Assembly (NCBI GenBank): GCA_900129675.1
Contig: FSRD01000001.1
Location: 2,531,501 to 2,595,500, forward strand
Length of the DNA stretch: 64,000 nucleotides
Source: Bradyrhizobium erythrophlei
Lineage (GTDB): Bacteria; Pseudomonadota; Alphaproteobacteria; Rhizobiales; Xanthobacteraceae
Direction of reading: 5' to 3'
The translations under genes were made by a program, and so were the position numbers. Each line of letters begins with the position of its first letter. The stretch's first letter is position 1. This document shows, one piece after another, positions 8,914-18,503 of the stretch. The notes beneath the pieces are model-generated. The model did no database searches. It was given only the letters and a program-made list of their open reading frames with translations, and had not been told where the DNA came from.

Positions 8914-9318
8914 TTACGGCCAGGTATTGTCCGGAAGATTGACCACGATGGGCGTCGCGGTGCTGCGCACGACTACCCATCGAAACGGCTCCTGCTTCGA
9001 AGGATTGATTTCCATGTGCGGCAGGAAGGCGGGGACATGAATGAAATCGCCGGCCTTTGCACGCGCGACCGATTCGCCTTTTTCGCCCCAGCGTATTTCG
9101 CAGATGCCGGAGAGGACGTAGGCGATCGTCTCCTGCTCTCCATGATGATGAATGCCCGTGCGGGATCCCGGAGCCACCTCAAACAAGCCGCCCCAGATAG
9201 CCGATGCAATGCCGAGCGCGGGCGCGATAGCCGCGCGACGTACGGAGCCCGGCGTCTGCGCTGTTCCCTGATCGAAGTCAGCCGGGCTGACAATGTGAAT
9301 TGCAACTGAAGAATTCAT
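8914..9318 (-). CDS. Small cupin-domain protein
   Basis: A 134-residue single-domain cupin. Metal-binding signatures are HHHGEQETIAYVLSG in the middle and FIHVPAFLPHMEIN towards the end, the two conserved cupin motifs. The start at 9318 (MNSSVAIHIV) is the first ATG; a TTG 15 bp further out would add five residues. No signal peptide is seen. Such proteins may be isomerases, dioxygenases or sensors and the substrate is unknown. A clear copy of the CTAAA-N6-TTTAG element lies 59 bp upstream of the ATG, linking it to the bicupin and stress genes. Confidence 0.78.
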   Translation of the reverse strand: MNSSVAIHIVSPADFDQGTAQTPGSVRRAAIAPALGIASAIWGGLFEVAPGSRTGIHHHGEQETIAYVLSGICEIRWGEKGESVARAKAGDFIHVPAFLPHMEINPSKQEPFRWVVVRSTATPIVVNLPDNTWP

Positions 9319-9376
9319 GGTGTCCCGGATCAATTTGGATCTTCAACCGGAAGCTAGGCGGCGGCTGATGAGAGAG

Positions 9377-9395
9377 CTACTAAATTGGAGTTTAG
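9377..9395 (-). promoter_or_regulatory. Candidate palindromic operator, copy 2 (small cupin gene)
   Basis: The 16-bp core CTAAATTGGAGTTTAG (9380-9395) is the most symmetric copy of the recurring element. It lies about 60 bp from the cupin ATG on the minus strand. Confidence 0.55.
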
Positions 9396-9522
9396 TGATC
9401 CGCGACGAATCGAGCCGTAATCCTTCGCAAGGATTGCTTCCCCACCAAGACTTGATGATCGCTCAAGCTGATGCAGGTCGCGCGATCACCGAGAGCGCGG
9501 AGCAGCGTGCGTCAAGGAATGT

Positions 9523-12500
9523 TCATTCGGCAGGCGCCGCCTCAGCGTGGCCGGAGGTCGCTGGCTTCTTTTCCCCGAAAAGCCAGGTCTGCAACCGGTC
9601 GAGGTAGATATAGACGACCGGCGTCGTGTAGAGGGTGAGGACCTGCGACAGTGCGAGACCGCCGACGATGGCGTAGCCGAGCGGCTGTCGAATTTCCGAA
9701 CCGACTCCCGTGCCAACCATCATCGGCACGCCACCGAGCAGCGCTGCCATCGTCGTCATCAGGATCGGCCGGAAGCGCATAATGCAGGCCTGGTAGATCG
9801 ATTCCTCGGCCGTCAAGCCTTCGCTGTGTTCAACCTGCTGGGCGAAGTCGACCAGCATGATGCCGTTCTTCTTGACGATACCGATGAGCAGTATGAGGCC
9901 GACGATCGCGATCACGCTCAGATCGACGTGAACCGCCATCAGCAACAGCAGTGCGCCGATGCCGGCCGAGGGCAGGGTCGAAATAATGGTGATCGGGTGG
10001 ATCAGGCTTTCGTACAGCACGCCCAGGATGAGATAAATGACGAAGAGCGATGCGACGATGAGGATTGGCGTGCTTTTCAGCGATGCTCCGAATGCCTGAG
10101 CGTTGCCCTGGAAGCTGGTCTGGAGCGAGAGCGGCGCGTTCAGCTCTTTTTCAACCTTCTGAATGCCGCTCACCGCCTGGCCGATCGCGGTGCCCGGCGC
10201 GAGATTGAACGAGATCGTCACCGACGGGAACTGACCCTGGTGATTGACCACGAGCGGCGCGACCTTCACCACAGAATCGACCAGCGTGGATAACGGCACT
10301 TGTTGGCCGCTCGATGATTTGACATAGATGCCGTTGAGAGCTTCGGGGCCGTACTGGAATTTGGGATTGACCTCCAGAATGACATGGTATTGCTGCAGGG
10401 TGGTATAAATGGTCGAGACAATGCGCTGGCCGAAGGCATCATCCAGCGTGTTGTCGATCGTGTAGGGCAGGATGCCGTAACTCGAGGCGACTTCGCGCTT
10501 GATCGTGATGTCGAGCAGCGGTCCGGCGCTGAGCTCATCGGTTGTGACGTCGGCGATACCCGGAACCGCCTTGATCTTGTCGAGGAATAGCGCCGACCAA
10601 TGTTTGAGTTCGCCGGGATCGGCGTCGTTCAGGGTGTACTGGAATTGCGTCTTGTTCAGCCGTGCGCCGATCGTGATGTCCTGCGCGGGCTGCATATAAA
10701 GCGTGATGCCCTGAATCTTGCCGAGGTTGGTCTGCAGCCGCGCGATTACCTTACCGATCGGGTCACGCTGGTTTGCGGGCTTGAGCTGTATGTAGACGCG
10801 GCCGTCGTTGAGCGTGTAGACGCCGCCGCCGGCGCCCACCGCGGCTCCGACGGTGTCGACGGCCGGATCCCGCATGATGGCATCTTGCAAGGCCTGCTGA
10901 CGTTCCAACATGGCCTGGTAGGAAATATCCTGCGCCGCCTCGGACTGGCCGATGATCAATCCGGTGTCCTGCTGGGGAAAGAAGCCCTTGGGAATGATCA
11001 CGTAGAGATATCCGGTCAGCGCGATGGTGCCGAACATCACCATCAGCGTGATAAACTGATGTCGCAGCACGATCTTGAGGCCTGCCTCATAGACGTGCAG
11101 CAGAGCGTCAAAGCCGCGCTCGGACACCCGGTAGAGCCATCCGTGCTCCTTGCTCTCCGGCTTGAGCAGGTATGCGCACATCATCGGCGTGAGCGTCCGC
11201 GAGATCACTAGTGAGAGAACAAGAGCCACGCTCACCGTCATCGCGAACTCGCGGAACAGCAATCCGACATAGCCGCTCATCAGGAACAGCGGGATGAACA
11301 CGGCGATCAGCGAGAACGTGATCGCCATGACGGTGAAGCCGATCTCGCCGGACCCCTTCATCGCCGCGTCGTACGGCGAGAGGCCCTCCTCTATGTGTCG
11401 TGTGATGTTCTCGATCTCGACGACGGCGTCGTCGACCACGAAGCCGACCGCGATCGACAAGGCCATAAGGGAAAGATTGTCGAGACTGTAGCCCATTTCG
11501 TAGAGCACCGCGAAGGTGCCAACCAATGCCAGCGGCACGGTGACGGCCGGGATAATGGTCGCCCAGAAACTACGCAGGAATATGAAGATCACCATGACGA
11601 CGAGCGCCACGGTCAGCAGCAACGTGAATTGCACGTCACTGAGGGAAGCGCGGATGGTTTGGGTGCGATCTGAAACGACGTTTATCTTGACGGCAGCCGG
11701 GATCGAGGCCTGGAGCACAGGCATCATCGCCTTGATCTTATCTACGGTCTCGACGACGTTGGCGCCGGGCTGGCGCTGGACGGCCAGGAGGATCGCCCGC
11801 TTCTGGTTGAACCAGGCGGAAATCAGCTCGTTCTCTCCCAAACTGACGGCGTGGCCGATATCGCGTATGCGGACCGGCGAGCCGTTGCGATAGGCGATGA
11901 CCAGGTCGTCGTATTGGTCGGGCTTGAACAGCTGATCGTTGGTATTGAGCGTATAGGTCTGGCGCGGACTGTTGAGCGTGCCTTTCGGGAGGTCGACATT
12001 GGCCTGACCGAGCACCGTGCGCACATCCTCAAGATTGATGCCGCGAGCCGCCAGCGCCTCTGGATCGACTTGGACGCGGACGGTCGGCTGCTGCGCGCCT
12101 CCGATGCCCACGAGGCCGACCCCTGAAATCTGCGAGATCTTTTGCAGCAAAATATTCTGCGCATAAGCGTCGACAACGGTCAGCGGCAGGCTGTCCGAGG
12201 TGATTCCGAGCACCAGGATCGGCGTGTCGGCCGGATTGACTTTGCGGATCAGTGGCGGATACGGCATATTTTTGGGCAGGTAGGCGGCCGCAGCGTTGAT
12301 CGCCGACAACGTGTCGGCCACCGCCCCATCGATGGGGCGGCTCAACTCGAACTGCAGGGTGACCTGGACGTAGCCGAGCGCACTCGACGACGTCATCTGG
12401 GTGAGGCCAGGGATCTCACCGAACTGCAGCTCGAGCGGCGAGGCCACTGTGGACGCCATGGTCTGCGGGTCGGTGCCTGGCAGCTGCGCCGTCACCGTCA

Positions 12501-12633
12501 GCGTCGGATAGTTGACGCTCGGAAGCGACGCCACCGGCAACAGCGGATAGGCGATCAGACCGGCCACCAACAACCCCACCATCAGCAGAGCGGTCGCGAT
12601 CGGCCGTTCGATGAACGGTGCGGATATGTTCAT
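9523..12633 (-). CDS. RND (HAE1/MdtBC-type) multidrug efflux transporter, inner-membrane pump
   Basis: A full-length, 1036-residue RND pump. It begins MNISAPFIERPIATALLMVGL and has the usual twelve-helix layout with two large periplasmic loops. The proton-relay region in helix 4 is VGFVVDDAVVEIENI (about residues 400-414). Later marker segments include GFFPQQDTGLIIGQSEA and GIVKKNGIMLVDFAQ near helix 10. MdtB/MuxB-type pumps have this length and start. It exports amphiphilic compounds using the proton gradient, together with the adaptor encoded just upstream (4-bp ATGA overlap). No outer-membrane factor gene is in the window, so it must use one from elsewhere. Confidence 0.93.
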   Translation of the reverse strand: MNISAPFIERPIATALLMVGLLVAGLIAYPLLPVASLPSVNYPTLTVTAQLPGTDPQTMASTVASPLELQFGEIPGLTQMTSSSALGYVQVTLQFELSRPIDGAVADTLSAINAAAAYLPKNMPYPPLIRKVNPADTPILVLGITSDSLPLTVVDAYAQNILLQKISQISGVGLVGIGGAQQPTVRVQVDPEALAARGINLEDVRTVLGQANVDLPKGTLNSPRQTYTLNTNDQLFKPDQYDDLVIAYRNGSPVRIRDIGHAVSLGENELISAWFNQKRAILLAVQRQPGANVVETVDKIKAMMPVLQASIPAAVKINVVSDRTQTIRASLSDVQFTLLLTVALVVMVIFIFLRSFWATIIPAVTVPLALVGTFAVLYEMGYSLDNLSLMALSIAVGFVVDDAVVEIENITRHIEEGLSPYDAAMKGSGEIGFTVMAITFSLIAVFIPLFLMSGYVGLLFREFAMTVSVALVLSLVISRTLTPMMCAYLLKPESKEHGWLYRVSERGFDALLHVYEAGLKIVLRHQFITLMVMFGTIALTGYLYVIIPKGFFPQQDTGLIIGQSEAAQDISYQAMLERQQALQDAIMRDPAVDTVGAAVGAGGGVYTLNDGRVYIQLKPANQRDPIGKVIARLQTNLGKIQGITLYMQPAQDITIGARLNKTQFQYTLNDADPGELKHWSALFLDKIKAVPGIADVTTDELSAGPLLDITIKREVASSYGILPYTIDNTLDDAFGQRIVSTIYTTLQQYHVILEVNPKFQYGPEALNGIYVKSSSGQQVPLSTLVDSVVKVAPLVVNHQGQFPSVTISFNLAPGTAIGQAVSGIQKVEKELNAPLSLQTSFQGNAQAFGASLKSTPILIVASLFVIYLILGVLYESLIHPITIISTLPSAGIGALLLLMAVHVDLSVIAIVGLILLIGIVKKNGIMLVDFAQQVEHSEGLTAEESIYQACIMRFRPILMTTMAALLGGVPMMVGTGVGSEIRQPLGYAIVGGLALSQVLTLYTTPVVYIYLDRLQTWLFGEKKPATSGHAEAAPAE

Positions 12634-13814
12634 GGTATGGGGGCCTGCATTGCGTCTTGTGCAGCTTGTTCTTCCGCCGCCTTGCCGTGGAGCAGCGCTA
12701 CCTGTACGCCCGGCTTCAGCTTGTATTGCCCATCAACCACGACCTGCTCGTTGGCCTTGAGGCCGGAATCGATCAGCGCCTGGCCGCCACTGATCTGTGC
12801 GACCTTGACCGGCCTGCTCTCGACCGCGTTGTTGGGATCAACGACGTAGACATAGGCTCCATTCGGGCCCTGTTGCACAGCCGACGCTGCGACGGTCAGG
12901 CCGTTATGCCTTGTATCGACGAGCAGCCGCGCGTTGACGAGTTGGCCCGGCCAGAGCCGATTCGACTTGTTGGGAAAATTCGCCTTGAGCTGGATCGAGC
13001 CCGTTGTCTGCAGGATCTCGTTGTTGACGAGGCCGAGTTCGCCTTGATCGAGCAGGATCGTATCATCCTGGCTGTAGGCCAGCACTTGGAGCGGCGTCTT
13101 GGTTTTCTGCTGTTGCTGCTCGATTTGCGGCAGGCTGGTCTCCGGCAGCGTAAATATCAGCGAAATCGGATGCAGCTGCGTGACGACGACGAGGCCATTC
13201 GTATTCGACGGGCTGATAATGTTTCCGACGTCGATCTGGCGAATGCCGACCACGCCATCGATCGGCGACGTCAGCCGCGTGTAGCTGAGCTGCACCTTCG
13301 CGGCGTCAATCAATGCCTGGTCGGCTTTGATAGCCGCGTTCAATTCCCCCACTTGCGCCTGTTGGGTCTCGAGCAATTGCGGAGTGGCCCAGCCCTTGTC
13401 TCCCAATGTGGTGTAACGTTTCAGGTTGGCCTGGGCATTGATGAGCTGGGCCTGATCGCGTTCCAGGTTGCCGGTGTATTGATCGATCAAGGCCTGATAG
13501 GGACGCGGATCGATCTGCGCGAGCAGGTCGCCGGCATGCACGGTTTGGCCTTCCGTGAAGTTGATGCTGATGATTTGTCCCTGGATCTGGGCGCGCACGA
13601 CGTCGGTGTTATACGCAATCACCGTGCCGACGCCGGTAAGATAGATCGGCACGTCATGCTGGGCGACCACCCCGGCGACAATCGGAACGGCGGGTGGCGG
13701 AGCCGGCGCGGCAACGGCCTTCTCCAGGGGCACGATGTGCTTGAAGTACAGAAGGCCCCCGGCGGTAAGCGCCGCCGTCACCAGGGCAACAGGGATAAAG
13801 ACTTTCTTTTTCAT
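12630..13814 (-). CDS. RND efflux periplasmic adaptor (membrane fusion protein)
   Basis: A 394-residue adaptor of the MdtA/HlyD type. It has an N-terminal membrane anchor (FIPVALVTAALTAGGLLYF), a biotinyl-lipoyl half motif INFTEGQTVHAGDLLAQIDPRPYQ (near residue 85), a coiled-coil hairpin, the second half-motif SYTRLTSPIDGVVGIRQIDVGNII, then beta-barrel and membrane-proximal domains. It links the pump to an outer-membrane channel. The ATG at 13814 follows a GAGAG ribosome site; an in-frame GTG at 13820 is less likely. The pump gene starts inside its stop codon. Confidence 0.92.
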   Translation of the reverse strand: MKKKVFIPVALVTAALTAGGLLYFKHIVPLEKAVAAPAPPPAVPIVAGVVAQHDVPIYLTGVGTVIAYNTDVVRAQIQGQIISINFTEGQTVHAGDLLAQIDPRPYQALIDQYTGNLERDQAQLINAQANLKRYTTLGDKGWATPQLLETQQAQVGELNAAIKADQALIDAAKVQLSYTRLTSPIDGVVGIRQIDVGNIISPSNTNGLVVVTQLHPISLIFTLPETSLPQIEQQQQKTKTPLQVLAYSQDDTILLDQGELGLVNNEILQTTGSIQLKANFPNKSNRLWPGQLVNARLLVDTRHNGLTVAASAVQQGPNGAYVYVVDPNNAVESRPVKVAQISGGQALIDSGLKANEQVVVDGQYKLKPGVQVALLHGKAAEEQAAQDAMQAPIP

Positions 13815-13846
13815 GGCCACTCTCGCTCACAGATGAAAAAAATGTT

Positions 13847-14542
13847 TCACGGGATGGTGCTTGTTGTCGTGGATGAAGCGGTGGGCATCGTCGGCGCCGC
13901 TGGCGCCGAAGCCACGCTGCCCATTAGCGGCGATACGCTTGTCGTCGGTACCGCCGCTGCGGAACTGACTCCAAGATTGCCAATTTCGTAAGACCCCAAT
14001 GGAACGCCGGTTCGCGCGCCGCTGCTCGTCGGGGTCGGCGAGGTTGAAGTCGGCGTCGACGATGCGGCAAGGCTGCTTGAGCCCGAGCCGCACATCCCCG
14101 TCAATCCGGATGTTTCCAGCATTCCGGAGGATGTCGATATCCCTGACGTCGCCGAGATCGTCGACGACGTCGATATACCCGACGTCGCCGTGGAGCCCGA
14201 CGTGGCCGAGCCAGGCGTCGTAGTTCCGGTCGCCATGGCCAATCCGCCGCCGTCGTAGGTGGTGGGGGATCCGAACGTTCCCATTGGCGAAGTCGCAACC
14301 GTCGAACATGCCGCGCCGCTACTTACACTCGGAATGGTAATTGTGCCCGTTAAGCCGTTGGGTACCTGACTGACGGAAGGTGATGCGCCCACCGCCAAGC
14401 CGTTCGGGCCGACTGGCGCGCCGGGAGCCATTCCAAGCGAAGAGGTGACGCCGAGTGGAGGCATGACCGTGCCGACCTGGGCAAAAGCCGTGGTGCAGCA
14501 CAACAAGGGCAACGCCGTCGCGACGATCAGCAAGGACCTCAT
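13847..14542 (-). CDS. Secreted Ser/Thr/Gly-rich protein of unknown function, paralog A
   Basis: A 231-residue protein with a clear signal peptide (MRSLLIVATALPLLCCTTAFAQ) and a low-complexity mature part rich in Ser, Thr, Gly and Ala, with SGISTSS-type repeats. It shares ordered blocks with the neighbour encoded at 14634-15515: the PPLGVTSSLGMAP start of the mature protein, CSTV, TYDGGG, GMCGSGSSS, and SSGARTGVPLGSYEIGNLGVSS. Two conserved Cys may form a disulfide. No enzymatic motif is visible. The ATG at 14542 has GGAG upstream. It ends 33 bp before the RND adaptor start. The family is not recognised beyond resemblance to other rhizobial secreted proteins. Confidence 0.72.
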   Translation of the reverse strand: MRSLLIVATALPLLCCTTAFAQVGTVMPPLGVTSSLGMAPGAPVGPNGLAVGASPSVSQVPNGLTGTITIPSVSSGAACSTVATSPMGTFGSPTTYDGGGLAMATGTTTPGSATSGSTATSGISTSSTISATSGISTSSGMLETSGLTGMCGSGSSSLAASSTPTSTSPTPTSSGARTGVPLGSYEIGNLGVSSAAAVPTTSVSPLMGSVASAPAAPTMPTASSTTTSTIP

Positions 14543-14633
14543 GGAAGCGTCTCCGGCATGAGCGCAGGGAATCCGCGGCGAGCGCACGCAGCACAGCCCG
14601 TGATGCAGCGGAAGCGATGAGTTTCCATTTTCA

Positions 14634-15515
14634 TTATCTCTGACAGAGGATAAATTGCCTCAGCGTTCGCTCGCTGATCGACGTGCCGGGTATCCCGGCG
14701 TTCCCGGCGCCGGCGAAACTCCCGATCCCGCTCGCGCCGGTCATCGCGCACGCCGGATTGCTTGCGGTCGTCGCGGGTGAAGTCGTCGGTGAGACAGTGG
14801 GCATCGTTGGTGCCACCGAACTCGGACCCATGATGCCCACGGTGGGCAATACGCTTGGCACCGGTACCGGCGGTGTGGAACTGACGCCAAGATTGCCAAT
14901 CTCGAAAGATCCCAACGGAATTCCGGTTCGAGCGCCGCCGCCTGGCACGGTTGGCGACGTTGAGGTTGGCATGGACGATGACGCAATGCTGCTTGAGCCG
15001 GAGCCGCACATTCCCGACGTTCCCGACGTGTCCAGCGTTCCTGACGATATCGGCATTTCCAACGTCACCGAGGTTGCCGACGAGGGTGATGTTCCCGAAT
15101 TTGCGGTGGCGCCGGTATTTGCGGCGGTGGCAGGCGCCGCACTTCCGGATGCCGTTCCGCCGCCGTCGTAGGTCGCAGTCGATCCGTACATTCCCGATAA
15201 CGATGTTCCCACGGTCGAACATGTCGTGCCGCTGCTTGTGATTGCGCCGCTGGTTGGCAATGCAATTGTGCCCGTCACGCCGCCTGTCGGAGCCGGACTG
15301 GTTCCGAGTGATGTCACTTCGGTGGAGCCCAGCGGGATTCCGGTCGCGCCGACCGATCCATTGGAGCCCATACCAAGCGGAGTGGTGACACCCAGCGACG
15401 GCACAGCCGTGAGCGGATCGAGCGGATCCTCGACCTGGGCGAATGCAGGGTCGGCGCACAACAGGCACCAGGCTGTTACGAGCGGAAGAAGCGCAGCAAT
15501 CGCCGACAATTTCAT
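14634..15515 (-). CDS. Secreted Ser/Thr/Gly-rich protein of unknown function, paralog B
   Basis: A 293-residue protein with a signal peptide (MKLSAIAALLPLVTAWCLLCADPAFAQ) and a Ser/Thr/Gly/Pro-rich mature chain. Blocks shared with paralog A in the same order include VPSLGVTTPLGMG, TCSTV, TYDGGG, GMCGSGSSS, TSTSPT and GARTGIPLGSFEIGNLGVSS. It has an extra C-terminal part (PACAMTGASGIGSFAGAGNAGIPG) that paralog A lacks. The start at 15515 is supported by an AAGGA ribosome site. Tandem duplication is the simplest origin; the function is unknown. Confidence 0.72.
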   Translation of the reverse strand: MKLSAIAALLPLVTAWCLLCADPAFAQVEDPLDPLTAVPSLGVTTPLGMGSNGSVGATGIPLGSTEVTSLGTSPAPTGGVTGTIALPTSGAITSSGTTCSTVGTSLSGMYGSTATYDGGGTASGSAAPATAANTGATANSGTSPSSATSVTLEMPISSGTLDTSGTSGMCGSGSSSIASSSMPTSTSPTVPGGGARTGIPLGSFEIGNLGVSSTPPVPVPSVLPTVGIMGPSSVAPTMPTVSPTTSPATTASNPACAMTGASGIGSFAGAGNAGIPGTSISERTLRQFILCQR

Positions 15516-15986
15516 TGGCACTATCCTTTGGAAGCCCGCGTCGCTGCAGCGGGAGCGACCACCCGGAGCGAGTTCTTGTGACATCGGTCAATCCTGGCCC
15601 GTTCGGTGTCAGCGTTGGCACGTCGCGAAATGGCAGATCTGCTTGTTATGCTAAGCCCGGTTTCAAACGTCTTCGGACAGTCTCACGGTGGAAAGTGGCC
15701 GGTCCCTCGCAGCTCCTCAAGTAAATACGAGTTTATTCTTTGGCTTCGATCCAGCCGCAGTTGGTCGCTATCCAGATTGAATGACCTGGATTCGAATTCA
15801 GCTTTGCTGAAATCACCGATGTGATGAATTGGAGCGTGGACCGTTGCCGCTCTCGGAAACCTAAAACATTGTTTAATTGAGCGGACCCTGTTCGCGCCCG
15901 ATGTCCACAAACGTCTCTGACACAAAACCTCTATTCGATCGGGAAGTACCTCCCGGCCAAACATCAGCGCGACGATGGAGTGCACA
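15516..15986. other. Divergent intergenic region between paralog B and the YdeP-like gene
   Basis: No gene was found here. It holds a weak copy of the recurring palindrome at 15718-15736 (facing paralog B, about 200 bp from its start), a short hairpin TTCAGC-TTT-GCTGAA (15797-15811), and a good copy at 15861-15879 facing the molybdoenzyme gene. Confidence 0.5.
15861..15879 (+). promoter_or_regulatory. Candidate palindromic operator, copy 3 (YdeP/FdhF-like gene)
   Basis: CTAAAACATTGTTTAATTG matches the consensus in the same orientation as the downstream gene, 108 bp from its ATG at 15987. Confidence 0.5.
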
Positions 15987-18302
15987 ATGAGCGAAGACGA
16001 TGTCGTAGGCGTCGGCGAGTACGAGGGCGCCGCAGCGGGATGGGGTGCTCTCAAAGCGGTCGCGGATGCCGTTCGCGGTCAGCTGGATATCGTAAAGGAG
16101 ACCCGCGGTCTCCTCAGCATGAACCAGCCGCATGGGTTCGATTGCCCAGGCTGCGCCTGGCCCGATCCGAAACATACCTCCTCGTTCGAGTTCTGCGAGA
16201 ACGGCGCCAAAGCCGTCGCATGGGAAGCGACCGCCAAACGGACGACGCCGGAATTTTTCGCCGCGCACACGGTCAATGAGCTCTGGAAATGGTCGGACTT
16301 CGATCTGGAGAATGAGGGTCGTCTGACGCATCCAATGGCCTACGACCGGGCTACCGATCGTTATCTGCCGATTTCGTGGGACGAGGCGCTCGCAAGGATC
16401 GGCGCGGCGCTCCGTGCGTTGCCGCACCCCGATATGGCGGAGTTTTATACGTCCGGCAGGGCGTCCAATGAGGCGGCTTTTCTCTATCAGCTGTTTGCGC
16501 GGGAATACGGAACCAACAACTTTCCCGATTGCTCGAACATGTGTCACGAGGCGACAAGCGTCGGCCTGCCCGAGTCGATAGGTGTTGGCAAGGGAACGGT
16601 GACCCTGGATGATTTCGATCATTGCGACGCACTGTTTTGCATCGGCCATAATCCCGGGACCAATCACCCTCGCATGCTGACGACCCTGCGTGAGGTCTCA
16701 AAGCGGGGAGTGCCGATTATTGTCTTCAACCCGCTTCGCGAGCGCGGCCTGGAGCGGTTCACGTCGCCGCAGCACCCGGTTGAGATGCTGACGCTGAGCT
16801 CGACGCCGATTGCCTCGACCTACTATCTGGTGAAAGTCGGTGGCGATATCGCCGTACTGAAGGGCATCATGAAGACCCTGCTGGCGCTCGATGCGAAAAG
16901 CCTTGCCGAAGGGGGGCCAGGTGTCCTCGATCGAGACTTCATCAAGAATCATACCACCGGAATCGACGAACTGCTGGCTGATCTCGAAGCGACCTCGTGG
17001 GACGCGATTGAGGAAGCCTCGGGTCTGTCGCGTTCAGATATCGAGTCCGTCGGCAATATTTACGCCAAGGCGGAGCGGGTCATCATCAACTACGGCATGG
17101 GCATCACCCAGCATCGGCACGGTACAGGCAATGTGCAGCAGATCGCCAATTTGTTGATGCTCCGCGGTAATATCGGACGCAAGGGCGCCGGCATTTCTCC
17201 GCTCCGGGGTCACTCCAATGTGCAGGGGGACCGCACGGTCGGCATTACCGAAATTCCGAGTGATGAACTCCTGGGCGCAATAGCCCGCGTGTTCGGATTC
17301 GAGCCGCCACGCAACAAGGGCCACAATGCGATCGAAGCTGTCGAGGCGATCCGGGATGGACGCTCGAAGGCGTTGGTCTGTCTTGGCGGCAATCTCGCGG
17401 TTGCAATGTCCGATCCGGAAGCCACGTTCAATGCGATGAGGAACCTCGATCTCGCGGTGCATATTGCCACCAAGCTCAATCGCACCCATTTGCTGCTCGC
17501 GAAACAATCCTTCATTCTTCCCTGTCTGGGACGCACCGAGATTGATGTTCAGGCGAGCGGCCGCCAGTCGGTCACTGTGGAAGATTCAATGTCCATGGTC
17601 CACGCCTCACGCGGCGGACTGAAGCCGGCGTCGGAGCATCTCAGGTCGGAACCCGAAATCATCGCGGGGATGGCGTTGGCCACATTGCCGAACACGCGGG
17701 TCGGATGGGCCGACCTGGTCTCCGATTACGGAAAGATTCGTGATTGCATCGAGGCGGTCTTCCCGGAGTTCGCCAACTTCAACGCTCGCATCGAGCAGCC
17801 GGGCGGATTTCGGCTGTATGTTGCTGCATCGGAACGAGAGTGGCTGACACCGACGAAGAGGGCAAATTTCTTCGTTTATCCTGGTCTCGATGAGGATACG
17901 CGTGTCGCAGATCCAGAAGCGCTGACGCTCGCGACGATCAGAAGTCACGATCAATACAATACGACGATCTACGGCCTCAATGACCGTTATCGCGGCATTA
18001 CCGGGCGCCGTGACGTCGTGTTCGTCAATGAGCGGGACCTCGCCAGCCGTGGCTTGAAGCACGGAGACCTCGTCGATATCAGCGTCGTGTCCGATGTGGG
18101 ATCGGCACCAGGCGAGCGCGTTATGCGCAACCTGACGGCGGTCGCCTTCAATATCGCGCAGGGCTCAATCGCTGCCTATTATCCGGAGGCGAATGTTCTG
18201 GTTGCGCTCGATCATTACGACACCAAATCCGGAACCCCTTCCTACAAGTCGACGCCGGTTCTGCTCCGTTCTTCGCCGCACCATGATGCGTTGCGCGACT
18301 AG
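15987..18302 (+). CDS. FdhF/YdeP-family molybdopterin oxidoreductase
   Basis: A 771-residue DMSO-reductase-superfamily protein closest in pattern to E. coli YdeP. It has the N-terminal cysteine pair FDCPGCAWPDP, the conserved SGRASNEAAFLYQLFAREYG, NNFPDCSNMCHEATS around the pterin/metal site, and cofactor-binding segments GHNPGTNHPRML and RGNIGRKGAGISPLRGHSNVQGD. YdeP is associated with acid resistance in E. coli; its substrate is unknown. The ATG at 15987 is preferred to 15975 because GGAG lies 7 bp before it. FdhD, needed to sulfurate such cofactors, is encoded at 20792, and both genes have the same upstream palindrome. Confidence 0.88.
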   Translation: MSEDDVVGVGEYEGAAAGWGALKAVADAVRGQLDIVKETRGLLSMNQPHGFDCPGCAWPDPKHTSSFEFCENGAKAVAWEATAKRTTPEFFAAHTVNELWKWSDFDLENEGRLTHPMAYDRATDRYLPISWDEALARIGAALRALPHPDMAEFYTSGRASNEAAFLYQLFAREYGTNNFPDCSNMCHEATSVGLPESIGVGKGTVTLDDFDHCDALFCIGHNPGTNHPRMLTTLREVSKRGVPIIVFNPLRERGLERFTSPQHPVEMLTLSSTPIASTYYLVKVGGDIAVLKGIMKTLLALDAKSLAEGGPGVLDRDFIKNHTTGIDELLADLEATSWDAIEEASGLSRSDIESVGNIYAKAERVIINYGMGITQHRHGTGNVQQIANLLMLRGNIGRKGAGISPLRGHSNVQGDRTVGITEIPSDELLGAIARVFGFEPPRNKGHNAIEAVEAIRDGRSKALVCLGGNLAVAMSDPEATFNAMRNLDLAVHIATKLNRTHLLLAKQSFILPCLGRTEIDVQASGRQSVTVEDSMSMVHASRGGLKPASEHLRSEPEIIAGMALATLPNTRVGWADLVSDYGKIRDCIEAVFPEFANFNARIEQPGGFRLYVAASEREWLTPTKRANFFVYPGLDEDTRVADPEALTLATIRSHDQYNTTIYGLNDRYRGITGRRDVVFVNERDLASRGLKHGDLVDISVVSDVGSAPGERVMRNLTAVAFNIAQGSIAAYYPEANVLVALDHYDTKSGTPSYKSTPVLLRSSPHHDALRD

Positions 18303-18503
18303 TTCAGATCGCGGACGAATAGAGCCGAAATAGATCATGAATACAGCAAATGCGCCGGTCGCCCGGAAGGCGCCGGCAGGTTGCTGAATTCAGGTAAGAG
18401 GACGAGGTCCGATCCACGCCGCATGAAGCGTGGCGTCTATGCGGGTCGATCCATGGCCCGACAATCTAGATATTTGAACGCTATCTGCTGATCGGCGCCT
18501 AGC

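Noticed and set aside
13834..13850. Another copy of the recurring palindrome upstream of the RND adaptor gene
   Set aside because: GTGAAACATT followed by a T run shares only half of the consensus, overlaps the preceding gene's stop and sits only 20 bp from the start codon.
15718..15736. A palindrome copy for secreted paralog B
   Set aside because: The core ATAAAC..TATTTAC fits partly, but it lies about 200 bp from the start, outside the range of the good copies; mentioned only in the intergenic entry.
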